Source: CAVVEQ01 sp963806635 (GTDB lineage Bacteria; Chloroflexota; Anaerolineae; Anaerolineales; Anaerolineaceae). Taken from it: a stretch of DNA of 64,000 bases. Below are positions 1-7,657 of the stretch, one piece after another; positions within the stretch are counted from its first letter, which is position 1; each line of letters begins with the position of its first letter. Location of the stretch: contig CAWDZA010000015.1 in assembly GCA_963806635.1 (NCBI GenBank), positions 1,240,001 to 1,304,000 of the forward strand. Direction: 5' to 3'. The notes beneath the pieces were generated by a model. That model made no database searches, was not told the DNA's origin, and was given only the letters and a program-made list of their open reading frames with translations. The position numbers were made by a program, and so were the translations under genes.

Positions 1-386
1 ATCTTCCCATAGGTTTTCACCACCACATTATCGTGCTCATCTTTTCCCAAAGGCGTTTTTTCATCGGGAATGTTCGGAATGACCTGGGTGAGGGCCTGCA
101 GCTTTTCCTCCACTTTTGCCACCTGGGCATCCAGCACGCTGATCTTATCGCCCAGCTCGCGCGTGGATTCGATCCGCGCCTGGCGCTCCGCAGCATCCTT
201 CATCTGGCCGATCTCCTTGGAAACGCGGTTGCGCTCCGCCTTCAGAGTCTCGGTCTCAGCCAGCAGCGCACGGCGATCCTTATCCAGCTCCAGCAGGGCA
301 TCCACCACCCCCGCGTCCATCTGCCGCCGGCGCAGGGAATCTCGGACAACTTCCGGGGTTTCCCGGATCAAATTGATATCCAGCAT
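1..386 (-). CDS. serS: Seryl-tRNA synthetase, N-terminal part (partial at window edge)
   Basis: Charges tRNA-Ser with serine in the cytosol. The visible 128 residues begin MLDINLIRETPEVVRDSL and continue through a charged helical hairpin (residues about 30-100, KDRRALLAETETLKAERN and following), which is the antiparallel coiled-coil tRNA-binding arm of bacterial SerRS. It ends in the IPNIPDEKTPLG linker that precedes the catalytic domain. The class II core lies beyond base 1. The ATG at 384-386 is preceded by GAGAGGTG about 6 nt away. The T-box leader directly upstream supports the assignment. Confidence 0.93.
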   Translation of the reverse strand, partial: MLDINLIRETPEVVRDSLRRRQMDAGVVDALLELDKDRRALLAETETLKAERNRVSKEIGQMKDAAERQARIESTRELGDKISVLDAQVAKVEEKLQALTQVIPNIPDEKTPLGKDEHDNVVVKTYGK

Positions 387-394
387 TTTGCACC

Positions 395-645
395 TCTCTT
401 CCTTCTAAAAGAATAGAAAATCCCCCACCGCTGCAGGACGGGTGAGGGATCCGTGGTGCCACCTGCTTTCGCTGGAAATCCAGCCTTGTTGGGCGGTAAC
501 GGATGCCTCCGTCCCCCTTACGCTGAAAAGCCCTGCGGGGGAATCCCGTCCTTGCGGACGACCGGGGTGGATCTGCAGCGGTTACCGGGTTTCACCAGTT
601 CCGGTTCTCTGGAAGGGGCTGCAATTATCCCCGGGTTGGATGTTT
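395..645 (-). promoter_or_regulatory. T-box riboswitch leader, serine-type, for serS
   Basis: The minus-strand leader has the stem I distal signature AGAGAACCGG...GGTGAAACCCGG. A probable specifier triplet UCC (Ser) lies at 569-571 in the context GAUCCAC. The T-box proper, GGTGGCACC, is at 455-463, followed by a terminator. In T-box RNAs the UGGN bulge pairs with the tRNA NCCA end; here UGGC calls for a G discriminator base, as in tRNA-Ser. The specifier and the bulge therefore point independently to serine. Uncharged tRNA-Ser should favour antitermination and serS expression. Confidence 0.88.
411..450 (-). terminator. T-box-controlled intrinsic terminator before serS
   Basis: On the minus strand ATCCCTCACC pairs with GGTGGGGGAT across a short loop, followed by the T-rich tract TTTTCTATTC (411-420). 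The 5' arm directly follows the conserved GGTGGCACC element, giving the usual mutually exclusive antiterminator and terminator. Confidence 0.82.
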
Positions 646-650
646 CAAAT

Positions 651-678
651 ATTATAACCCGCGGGTCGTGAAAAGCAA
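651..678 (-). promoter_or_regulatory. Sigma-70-type promoter of the serS T-box transcript
   Basis: On the minus strand TTGCTT (673-678) and TATAAT (651-656) are 16 nt apart. The predicted start near 644 lies just before the conserved T-box stem I sequences. The -10 is a perfect consensus match and the -35 matches four of six. Confidence 0.65.
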
Positions 679-727
679 GAAGATATTGGGTTGAAAAGTT
701 GAATGGTTGAATTGTTGAATAGTAGAT

Positions 728-754
728 GTAGGGCGGGCACATGCCCGCCGATAC
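728..754. repeat. Short GC-rich palindromic element (GTAGGGCGGGCAC type)
   Basis: GGCGGGCA-TGCCCGCC forms a near-perfect hairpin behind a GTAG start. It resembles the 32-nt elements at 6579, 6782 and 7654, which also open GTAG(G/A)(T/G)CGGGCAC. No U-tract follows on either strand, so it is not a standard terminator. It sits in the 661-872 gap between the serS promoter and the thiP stop. Confidence 0.55.
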
Positions 755-773
755 GAAAACACTTTCAATGATG

Positions 774-801
774 GTAGAGACGCAGCATGCTGCGTCTCTA
801 C
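774..801. repeat. Perfect 28-bp palindrome (GTAGAGACGCAGCA...)
   Basis: Bases 774-801 equal their own reverse complement (GTAGAGACGCAGCA on each side of the centre). This looks like a dispersed REP-like intergenic palindrome rather than a terminator, because no T-run follows. The rest of 661-872 holds no convincing gene. Confidence 0.7.
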
Positions 802-872
802 CAAGACAAACTGGGGTCGTGGGTTGTGCATTCCATTGCCTTTCCGGGGAGGGGTTGAGCGAGGGGTAGTAG

Positions 873-2567
873 TTATTCCAATGAATCGATCACGAACACG
901 CACCCGGCACAGACCAGCATCAGCAGGGTGGACATGGCCATCGCCTGTCCGTAATTGAGGGCTCCCGGCACGGTCAGGTAGCGCGAAATGGCGATCGGCA
1001 GGGTCGGGAATTCCGGGCGAGCCAGGAACGACGTCGCCCCGAATTCCCCAAGTGAGATCGTGAAGGCGAAAAGCATCCCCGCCAGGATCGGTCGCCAGAG
1101 GATCGGCAGGGTGATCTCCCGCCAGATGCGCCCTCCAGAAGCACCCAGCACCGCCGCGGATTCCTTGAGCGCGAGCGGTATGGAAGCAAGCGCCGGCTGG
1201 ACCGTGCGCGTGAAAAAAGGCAACGCCACCACGCTGTGCGCGATCGGCACGAGCAGGATGGCCAACAGCGCCCCCCCTGTCATTCCGCTGGAAAGGAGCA
1301 GCAAGCCCAATCCCAGCGATACCGCCGATGCCCCCAGCGGCAGGGTGACCAGCACGTCGGTGATAGCTCCCCTTTGGTTGCGGCGTTCCAAAGCCGCCGT
1401 GATCAGCATACCCAGGACGAGCGTGATCAACACCGCCACACCGGCATATACCAGCGAATTACGCATCGCCTCCACCGGCGGAACATAAAAGAGCGAGCCG
1501 CGCCGGTTGATGAAAAGCTCCTGGTAGTAAGCGCCCGTCCAGGCAGTCTGGAACCCTCCCCCGCTCACCGGGTTTGCCTCCAACCTCGTGACCGAGCGCA
1601 GCGCCAGCGCCAGCAGTGGCGAAAGGAAGACCACAAAGAGCGTACTGCCCATCAATCCGACGAAACCTTTTTCAAGCCTGCTCCGCGGATGCGCCATGCC
1701 CTCCTCCTTGAGCGCGGGGGCGATGGGGGTGACTGTCTGCCCGGTAAGGCGCGAGACCAGGGTGATCAGGGTAAACGTGCAGGCAAGCTGGATCACCGAA
1801 AGAACTGCCGCAAGGGGAAAATTGAGGAATTGCATCGACTGCAGGTAGATACTCACCTCTACCGTAGCATATTTTGGCCCTCCCAGAAGGAGGATCACCC
1901 CGAAGCTGGTGAAATCGAACAGAAAGACCAGCAGGCTGGCGGAAAGGATCACGGGTTTGAGCAGCGGCAGGGTGATCTTCCGAAATACCTGCCACCTGCC
2001 AGCCCCGAGCACCCTGCCGGCCTGCTCCAACTGAATATCCAGCCTGGACCAGGCGCTGCCCACCAGGCGGATGATCACCGAGGTGTTGTAGAAGAGGTGC
2101 GCCAGCAGGATGGCAGCCAGGGTGTAGATCAGGTCGATGGGCGGCGTTGAAAGGTTGAAAAGCGACATCAGCGCCAGGTTCAACCAGCCGCGCGGACCCA
2201 GCAGCGCGTTGAAGCCTGCCGCCACCACCACCGTGGGCAGGATGAAGGGCACCATCACCAGCGCGCGCAGCAGGCGCTTGCCGCGGAACAGGTAGCGCGA
2301 GAAAAGGTAGGCTGCGGGCAGCCCCACCAGCAGGGTGAGCGCGGTGGAAAGTGTCGCCTGGTAGAACGTGAAGGAAAGCGATCGCCAGATCGTGGCAAGA
2401 TCCGCGGTGTTGAAGGCTGGTTCCCGCGCGCTTACCCAGGCCATGCGGAAGGTGGTCAGCAGCGGCAGGTAGAAAAAGATCGCCAGGAAGAGCAGCGGCA
2501 GCGCCAGCAAAGCCGCCTGCCTGCCCCAACCCGCTTTCCGTTTTTCGCTTTTCCCGGCTGAGGTCAT
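873..2567 (-). CDS. thiP: ABC transporter permease, ThiP-like (two fused permease domains)
   Basis: Membrane permease of a thiamine-type ABC importer. The roughly 564 residues hold two copies of a binding-protein-dependent permease domain with about 12 membrane spans. EAA-type loops are visible around EQAGRVLGAGRWQVFRKITLP in the first half and ALKESAAVLGASGGRIWREI in the second. This is the fused architecture of ThiP and FbpB. I chose the ATG at 2565-2567 because it overlaps the ThiB stop as TAATG; an ATG 36 bases upstream would lie deeper in thiB. Operon context (TPP riboswitch, pyrophosphokinase, ThiB) favours thiamine or a thiamine precursor over iron. No ATPase gene follows. Confidence 0.85.
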   Translation of the reverse strand: MTSAGKSEKRKAGWGRQAALLALPLLFLAIFFYLPLLTTFRMAWVSAREPAFNTADLATIWRSLSFTFYQATLSTALTLLVGLPAAYLFSRYLFRGKRLLRALVMVPFILPTVVVAAGFNALLGPRGWLNLALMSLFNLSTPPIDLIYTLAAILLAHLFYNTSVIIRLVGSAWSRLDIQLEQAGRVLGAGRWQVFRKITLPLLKPVILSASLLVFLFDFTSFGVILLLGGPKYATVEVSIYLQSMQFLNFPLAAVLSVIQLACTFTLITLVSRLTGQTVTPIAPALKEEGMAHPRSRLEKGFVGLMGSTLFVVFLSPLLALALRSVTRLEANPVSGGGFQTAWTGAYYQELFINRRGSLFYVPPVEAMRNSLVYAGVAVLITLVLGMLITAALERRNQRGAITDVLVTLPLGASAVSLGLGLLLLSSGMTGGALLAILLVPIAHSVVALPFFTRTVQPALASIPLALKESAAVLGASGGRIWREITLPILWRPILAGMLFAFTISLGEFGATSFLARPEFPTLPIAISRYLTVPGALNYGQAMAMSTLLMLVCAGCVFVIDSLE

Positions 2568-3616
2568 TACGGCAGCATCACCTGCGACCAGGCGCGGATC
2601 CACTTATCGCGGTTGCTCGCGATCGTCTGCGGATCCATCTGGGCAGGCTCACTGGAATTGGCCGCGAACTTGGTGAACTCCTCCGGCAGCTTCGCCTGCG
2701 GGTCCACCGGGTACATGAACATCTGCAGAGGGGTATCTTCCTGGAAGCTTCGCGAGAGCAGAAAATCGATGAATTTTCCCGCGAGCAGCTCGTGCTTCGT
2801 CCCCTTCAGGATGCCGGCGAATTCGACCTGGCGGAAGCAGGTATCCTTCCCCGTGATCGAAGCCGTGGGCGCATCCGTGCGCGGCGGATCGGCGAAGATC
2901 ACTTCGGCGGCCGGGCTGCTGGCATAGGAAACCACCATCGGCTGGCTGCCCTTCCCGGAGGAGCCGCTGAAGCTGGTGTAGTAGGCGGAGTTCCAGTCGT
3001 TGGCGATCACCACCCCGTTCTCCTTGAGCTGCTGCCAGTAATCCAGGTAACCCGCTTCGCCAAAGTGCGCAATTGTGGCCAGCAGGAACGCCAGCCCGGG
3101 GGAGGAGGTGGCGGGGTTTTCCACAACCAGCAGATCCTTGTAGGCGGGATCAGCCAGCGCTTCGAGGGTCTGCGGCACCTTCAAGCCCCTGGATTCGAAC
3201 CAGGCAATATCGTAATTGATGCACACATCCCCGTAATCCACCGGTGTCGCCCGGTTTGATCCGTCCAGTTTGAATTCGGCGGGGATGGCGGCAAGCAGGG
3301 GCGAGGTGTAGGGCAGGAAGAGATCCTCCTCCAGCGCGCGGGAAAGGAAGGTGTTATCCACCCCGAAGAACACATCCCCCAGCGGCGCGCCCTTGGTGAG
3401 GATGGCCTTGTTGAGCGCGGCACCCGCATCGCCGCTTTTCAGGAAGACCACCCTGGCGTTATTCTCCTGCTCGAAGGCGGCAATGACCTTCTCACTGACC
3501 GAGAAGGAATCGTGGGTGACCACCGTCAGGGTTTCTCCTTGGCCTGGATTGGATACCGGGGAACAAGCCGCCAGCAGCAATAAAGCTGTGATCAATAGAA
3601 ACAATCTGGCTTTCAT
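2567..3616 (-). CDS. thiB: Thiamine ABC transporter substrate-binding lipoprotein, ThiB-like
   Basis: Captures the substrate outside the cytoplasmic membrane for the ThiP permease. The 349-residue protein starts with a lipoprotein signal, LLITALLLLAACSP, whose lipobox cysteine is near residue 18. The mature start LTVVTHDSFSVSEKVIAAFE is characteristic of the ThiB/TbpA family, and internal motifs such as DVFFGVDNTFLSRALE and TPVDYGDVCINYD fit it too. It lies 1 nt from the upstream pyrophosphokinase gene and overlaps the permease start. The related iron-binding FbpA family is the main alternative, but the THDSF start and the riboswitch support thiamine. Confidence 0.88.
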   Translation of the reverse strand: MKARLFLLITALLLLAACSPVSNPGQGETLTVVTHDSFSVSEKVIAAFEQENNARVVFLKSGDAGAALNKAILTKGAPLGDVFFGVDNTFLSRALEEDLFLPYTSPLLAAIPAEFKLDGSNRATPVDYGDVCINYDIAWFESRGLKVPQTLEALADPAYKDLLVVENPATSSPGLAFLLATIAHFGEAGYLDYWQQLKENGVVIANDWNSAYYTSFSGSSGKGSQPMVVSYASSPAAEVIFADPPRTDAPTASITGKDTCFRQVEFAGILKGTKHELLAGKFIDFLLSRSFQEDTPLQMFMYPVDPQAKLPEEFTKFAANSSEPAQMDPQTIASNRDKWIRAWSQVMLP

Positions 3617-3617
3617 T

Positions 3618-4268
3618 TCATCTTCCTTGCCTGGTGTGGATGCAGATCAGCGCGCCGGTCCCCAGGCTGACCCCGGCGCTCCCCCCGGTCATGCGGTTGC
3701 TGATCCCGCGCGTCTTCTGCGGGTACAGGGTTTCATTCTCCAGTGGATACTGCAGCCCGCGCGTGGTCACCCCCCCGGCTTCTCCGCCCAGCGGGATGAG
3801 CGAGATGATATCGCCTGCCGCTCCGTGGATCGTCGCTTTCGAATGGATCAGCGTCAGCTCATCCCGCCCGTCATCCATCCTCACCTGAACTCCGCGGAGG
3901 TCATCCCGGTTCAGCAGGCTCAAATTTCCAAGGGTCTGGTCCAGCCTTCCCCCAAAAGGCGCCAGGATGAGGATCTCCCCCGCCCCCTCGCCCAGGGCGA
4001 AATCCAGCGCCAGCTCCAGATCGGTCTCGTCCTTCTCCACCGGGTGGCGGATCACCCGCGTCCCGCCATCCTCCAGCCGTTTCACCTCCCGCGCCGGAAG
4101 CGAATCAAGATCGCCGATCAGCACCTGGGGTGTGACGCCCAGTTTCCGGGCGACCTTCGCGCCGCCATCGGCCGCGATGAGCAGATCGTCCGCCTGGATC
4201 AGATCAGCCGCGGTACTCCAATCCGCCATTTTTCCGTTGGCAAAGATCACTGCCCGTTTCGTTTTCAA
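3618..4268 (-). CDS. thiN: Thiamine pyrophosphokinase (thiamine diphosphokinase)
   Basis: Makes thiamine pyrophosphate from thiamine and ATP in the cytosol. The 216 residues show the family signature DLLIAADGGAKVARKLG, then VLIGDLDSL (acidic metal-binding residues), KDETDLELALDFAL and FGGRLDQTLGN. These are the ATP- and thiamine-binding blocks of the TPK fold. The start is TTG at 4266-4268, with GGGGAGG nine bases upstream. That Shine-Dalgarno is also the 3' arm of the riboswitch hairpin. First gene of the riboswitch-thiN-thiB-thiP operon. Confidence 0.93.
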   Translation of the reverse strand: MKTKRAVIFANGKMADWSTAADLIQADDLLIAADGGAKVARKLGVTPQVLIGDLDSLPAREVKRLEDGGTRVIRHPVEKDETDLELALDFALGEGAGEILILAPFGGRLDQTLGNLSLLNRDDLRGVQVRMDDGRDELTLIHSKATIHGAAGDIISLIPLGGEAGGVTTRGLQYPLENETLYPQKTRGISNRMTGGSAGVSLGTGALICIHTRQGR

Positions 4269-4269
4269 A

Positions 4270-4300
4270 ATAAAAAACCTCCCCGGTGGAGGTTTTCTGT
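4270..4300 (-). terminator. TPP-riboswitch expression platform: hairpin plus U-tract that also masks the thiN Shine-Dalgarno
   Basis: Minus strand AAAACCTCC-ACCGG-GGAGGTTTT forms a 9-bp stem followed by TTTTATTTT. The 3' arm holds the GGAGG that serves the TTG start of thiN nine bases on. The hairpin could therefore stop transcription, block ribosome binding, or both. Confidence 0.8.
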
Positions 4301-4304
4301 GAGT

Positions 4305-4395
4305 GGTATTCTCCCTCCGCCGGCATTACCCGGATCAGGTTCAAGGGTCAAGGAGGGATCGTTCCTTTTCTCAGCCTGGCGCCTCCAGGCTCCCC
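4305..4395 (-). promoter_or_regulatory. TPP riboswitch (THI element)
   Basis: The minus-strand RNA carries the conserved GGCUGAGA block (CUGAGA at 4369-4374), later CCUUGAACCUGAUC, then GGGUAAUGCCGGCGGAGGGA. These are the pyrophosphate- and pyrimidine-sensing parts of the TPP aptamer, closed by GGGAG/CUCCC-type helices. Binding of TPP should switch off the thiamine pyrophosphokinase and transport genes. Confidence 0.96.
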
Positions 4396-4446
4396 GTTTT
4401 TATTCGGTAAATTGAGTATAAAACCCTTTAGGGGCTTGTCAAGGGG

Positions 4447-5016
4447 TCAGTCGATGGGCTCACGGGAGATGCGGAACTCGCAGGACGCGTCCCCGCGGGC
4501 GATGCAGGCGGTCTCCTCCACCGGGTAGAACTTGCTTCCCGCGCTCCAACCCAGGTACTCCTGGATCAAGCCCACGGTGAAATAACAGATGGGTCCCTGC
4601 GATTCGCTTCCCGTGCACTCCGCGCAATCTTTCACTTTCCAGAACCATTCCCCCGCGCGCTCCTCAAAGGTCACGTCCATTCCATATTCATTGTTCAGGC
4701 ACGCTGCCATGGATTTCAACCCCTCGCGCAGCCGCGCGTGCAGCGGCCGGGTGCGCATCTCGAGGGAGGTTAGTTTCAATGGATCGGAAAACTGCGTTTG
4801 AAAATATTTAAACGAGGCTCCGCCCGCCCGCTGCGCCAGCCCAAGACCCGCGTTTTCGCCATACGCTCCCCGCAGGGTCGTCAGGATCCGGCTCAGCGCA
4901 AAAACCTCTCCCTCCGCGCCCAGGCTGCGGCAGAGCTTCTCCCAGGCGGCATCGCCGAGGATCTCGATCAGGCCCTTCCGGGCAAAATCAGGCAAGGATT
5001 GTGGGGTTGATGTCAT
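4447..5016 (-). CDS. V4R (4-vinyl reductase-like) domain protein
   Basis: A 189-residue soluble protein. The C-terminal half carries a V4R-type small-molecule-binding domain: the KVKDCAECTGSESQGPICYF segment has spaced cysteines (CxxC then C), followed by GLIQEYLGWSAG and EETACIARGDASCEFRI, a typical V4R ending. V4R domains usually sense hydrocarbons or metals in signalling proteins. It is the third gene of a run with the GTPase and DUF4388 genes. The ligand is unknown. Confidence 0.75.
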   Translation of the reverse strand: MTSTPQSLPDFARKGLIEILGDAAWEKLCRSLGAEGEVFALSRILTTLRGAYGENAGLGLAQRAGGASFKYFQTQFSDPLKLTSLEMRTRPLHARLREGLKSMAACLNNEYGMDVTFEERAGEWFWKVKDCAECTGSESQGPICYFTVGLIQEYLGWSAGSKFYPVEETACIARGDASCEFRISREPID

Positions 5017-5054
5017 CGATGTAGTGAAAAACGATGGGGTGGGATTGCGCCGGG

Positions 5055-5606
5055 TTAACCCGGTTTGCCGGGCTGGCCCTTGTCCATCTCGGCCAGGATG
5101 CTGTAGAGCAGCTCCAGGAGCACGGATTTCACCTTCTCCTTGGAATTCGCGCTGCAGGGCAGGAATTTCACGCTCGGGTCCAGGCGCAGCGCCAGGCGCA
5201 TATCCTCGATATCCCAGGCGCCTTCCTTATCCTGCTTGTTGGCCGCCACCACGTAGGGCGTGGGGGCATAGGCATGGAAGGTCTCCAAAATACTGCGCGC
5301 CTCGCGGAAGGTCTCGGAGCGGGTGCTATCCACCATGACGATGAAGCCCAGCATTCCTTCGGAAAGGATCTCCCACATGAAATCAAAGCGCTTCTGACCC
5401 GGCGTTCCAAAGAGATACAGCACCAGGTCCTCATCCACCGTGATGCGCCCGAAATCCATGGCAACCGTGGTGGTTTCCTTGACCTTCTCCTCCTCCAGCG
5501 AGATCTTGCGCTCGGTGGAGACCACGTCGATCTCGCTCACCGAGCGGATGAATTCCGTCTTGCCTGCATTGAAGGGTCCTGTCACCACGATCTTTACTGT
5601 TTGCAT
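5055..5606 (-). CDS. Small Ras-like GTPase (COG2229-type)
   Basis: A 183-residue P-loop GTPase. The G1 loop is GPFNAGKT (about residues 10-17), the switch II/G3 region reads LFGTPGQKRFDFMW, and G4 is ANKQDKEGAWD. The G3 DxxG motif is replaced by FGTPGQ, as in the bacterial MglA-like/COG2229 group. Proteins of this type act as molecular switches in signalling or polarity. It lies between the DUF4388 and V4R genes, its usual company in deep-branching bacteria. Confidence 0.88.
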   Translation of the reverse strand: MQTVKIVVTGPFNAGKTEFIRSVSEIDVVSTERKISLEEEKVKETTTVAMDFGRITVDEDLVLYLFGTPGQKRFDFMWEILSEGMLGFIVMVDSTRSETFREARSILETFHAYAPTPYVVAANKQDKEGAWDIEDMRLALRLDPSVKFLPCSANSKEKVKSVLLELLYSILAEMDKGQPGKPG

Positions 5607-5627
5607 TTCGTTTTCCCTGGTGAGTTC

Positions 5628-6446
5628 CTAGATTCTGCTGATGCGGTCGATCAACCGGTTGACAAGCGATTTCTGTTCGTCGGGGTTTTCGGTGGGGAAC
5701 ATCTTGCTCGTGATCACAGGTCCACCCACACCGCCCGAACGGATGATCTCCACCAGCCCGGCTTGCAGCAGGCTGTAGACCACCCTGCGGATCTCGAGAT
5801 CGCTCAGGTGGGTTGCCTGCGCGATCTGCCGTATGGTATTCTGCGGGCTCACGTAGGAAACCACCCGCCACTCTTCCACGTTCAAATTCATGTTGGAGAT
5901 ATTCGCCCCGGGGCGCTCGGTGAACTTCAGCGCCATATCCAGGCTGGGAATCTCCTCCTGGAGCGCTTCCCATTCCTGAAGCTGGCGGGTGCCTTCGATG
6001 ATCAGGTTCTCCAGGTCGATGCGCACCGGGATCTTGCCGTTGGGCGAGACCTCATCGGGCTCGAAATGGAAGAAGCCCTCCGCCCAGGTGAAGAGCTGGC
6101 GGACGACCTCGACGATATACTGGGTGAGGCTGTCGAGGATATCCTGCTGGGAAAGGTACCCGGCGTTGATGAGCAGCAGCCCCAGCTCCTTATCAGACAT
6201 CATCCGCGCGCGCTCGGCCAGGATGCGGTACTGGCTGGTGCTGATGCGGTTGGTGCGCTGCAGGATGGCCGCCAGCCCGCTATCTTCCGCGCCGATCTGC
6301 GCGTAGGAAAGCTTGCCCTCGCGGAAGAAGACCCGGGCAATATCGCCCGAACCCTCGATGACCAGGGTTCCGGTCTTGGCTGCCAGGTTGATCAGGTTGA
6401 GAAGCTGCGAAAACGTGAAATCGCGCAGGTTGCCTTTTAATGCCAT
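5628..6446 (-). CDS. DUF4388 domain protein with C-terminal winged-helix-like region
   Basis: A 272-residue cytosolic protein. Residues 1-100 match the DUF4388 pattern (MALKGNLRDFTFSQLLNLI, KTGTLVIEG, VFFREGKLSYAQIG), a domain found N-terminally in bacterial signalling proteins. The C-terminal part (SPQNTIRQIAQATHLSDLEI, VVYSLLQAGLVEII) looks like a winged helix. It is followed 21 nt later by the GTPase gene. I infer an adaptor in the GTPase pathway; the partner is not shown by sequence. Confidence 0.82.
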   Translation of the reverse strand: MALKGNLRDFTFSQLLNLINLAAKTGTLVIEGSGDIARVFFREGKLSYAQIGAEDSGLAAILQRTNRISTSQYRILAERARMMSDKELGLLLINAGYLSQQDILDSLTQYIVEVVRQLFTWAEGFFHFEPDEVSPNGKIPVRIDLENLIIEGTRQLQEWEALQEEIPSLDMALKFTERPGANISNMNLNVEEWRVVSYVSPQNTIRQIAQATHLSDLEIRRVVYSLLQAGLVEIIRSGGVGGPVITSKMFPTENPDEQKSLVNRLIDRISRI

Positions 6447-6483
6447 AAATGCTCAGATGCCATTCCCTTTAAGGTGTGAAATC

Positions 6484-6514
6484 ATTATACTAAAAAATGC
6501 CCGTGGAGGCTCAA
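6484..6514 (-). promoter_or_regulatory. Possible promoter of the DUF4388-GTPase-V4R operon
   Basis: On the minus strand there is a perfect TATAAT at 6484-6489 with a preceding TTGAGC at 6509-6514. The 19-nt spacing is longer than ideal. The site lies 38 nt before the DUF4388 start. Confidence 0.45.
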
Positions 6515-6578
6515 ATTTTTTCTGCTCCCGCGCTCACAATTTTGAAAGGTCTAAGCCATGGGGTTGACAGTGTTACTC

Positions 6579-6610
6579 GTAGGTCGGGCACCGCACTCGT
6601 GCCCGACATC
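6579..6610 (+). repeat. 32-nt palindromic element, copy 1
   Basis: Begins GTAGGTCGGGCAC and ends GTGCCCGACATC, a hairpin with a 9-bp stem. It matches copy 2 (6782-6813, opposite strand) over the same 32 nt with only the loop and two stem bases changed. It lies in the 6447-6862 gap, which otherwise shows no gene. Confidence 0.7.
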
Positions 6611-6781
6611 CTTCACACAATCTCAAAAAATAATTCCACGCGGGATTTCTCCAGAAATTAACTTCCCGGGTACCGATCTTCATTTCGGTTTTGCGAAGTC
6701 ATTGATGGATTTTGTTGAGAAAAGGGTTTTCACCCAGCGATGGTTTTCGTGTATAAAGATATTATGAGGGATAATGCGGTT

Positions 6782-6813
6782 GATGTCGGGTACAAAACCG
6801 GTGCCTGACCTAC
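6782..6813 (-). repeat. 32-nt palindromic element, copy 2 (inverted)
   Basis: Read on the minus strand it starts GTAGGTCAGGCACCG and ends CCCGACATC, aligning end to end with copy 1. It lies 49 nt before the low-GC membrane gene. Confidence 0.7.
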
Positions 6814-6862
6814 CACTGGTGCCCAATCTTTGGCGATAATTGATTAGTTTAAAAATTGCAGT

Positions 6863-7657
6863 ATGCAAAAACGCGTCATCCAGATATATTGGCCAATTCT
6901 TGTTACGGTACTCCTTGGCTGCATCCCACCTTTTAGTTCCGTAGGATATTCTCTATGGGAAATCGGCCGCGTCAATGCCTATATTTTGACCCATACAATT
7001 ACGAGTGCAATTCATCCTCCGTATCCAGTCTTCAAAATCATTCCGATGATCCTGATCTTTGCCATTTTTCGATATGGCAATCAGGCGCGGAAACTCTTTA
7101 GCATTTACGCGACCATTTCCTATATTTTGTTTGCTTTCAGCCAGAGTATTTCGATTACAAAAATATACGGGGTCGGAATTTGCCTTACGAGCTTTTTGCT
7201 CTCACTCTGGATCGCTGGATTCTGGCTATATGAGACCATCCATCCAAAAAATGATTTCAGCCCGCGAAAACAACCTATCTGGAAATACTGGGTTTTTATT
7301 CCTGCCCTCCTTGCATTCTGGGAACCAGTAAATCCCATTTCAGGATTACCAGATTTTCAGTTTTCATATTGGATAACATCCAGCGCAGGGCTATCGTTTT
7401 GTATGATGACTCCCCTCTACCTCGCTATCCTGATCACCTTCTTCCCTAAGGTGAATCACAGCATCCTACTGATCACAAGTCTGGTCGGCTTGGGGTACGC
7501 CTTGGGGAATCTCTACATTGCGTTTTTCTTCAACATACACTATTGGTGGGTTGGAATCCTCCACATACCATTGCTGATCCTATCCATTACTGGCCTCACC
7601 TTATGGGTCGGCAATCCGATTACTTGGTTGAATTCACATCTTGCGTGGAAGTCGTAG
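6863..7657 (+). CDS. Multi-pass membrane protein of unknown function (low G+C)
   Basis: 264 residues with about seven hydrophobic segments (for example residues 8-25, 51-68, 78-95, 104-122, 149-168, 186-210 and 215-250) and short loops. I do not recognise a family. Base composition is clearly AT-richer than the neighbouring genes, which suggests acquisition from elsewhere. Its stop codon TAG (7655-7657) lies inside copy 3 of the palindromic element, so the element may have set the present C-terminus. Confidence 0.6.
   Translation: MQKRVIQIYWPILVTVLLGCIPPFSSVGYSLWEIGRVNAYILTHTITSAIHPPYPVFKIIPMILIFAIFRYGNQARKLFSIYATISYILFAFSQSISITKIYGVGICLTSFLLSLWIAGFWLYETIHPKNDFSPRKQPIWKYWVFIPALLAFWEPVNPISGLPDFQFSYWITSSAGLSFCMMTPLYLAILITFFPKVNHSILLITSLVGLGYALGNLYIAFFFNIHYWWVGILHIPLLILSITGLTLWVGNPITWLNSHLAWKS

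Noticed and set aside
728..801. Palindromes as terminators for thiP
   Set aside because: No U-tract on either side; they look like dispersed repeats.
873..3616. Ferric-iron (FbpAB-type) importer
   Set aside because: The fold would allow it, but the TPP riboswitch, pyrophosphokinase and ThiB-type THDSF start point to thiamine.
5034..6440. Long open frame on the plus strand across the GTPase and DUF4388 genes
   Set aside because: It is antisense to two genes with clear motifs and its translation has no recognisable domain; it reflects GC-rich codon structure.
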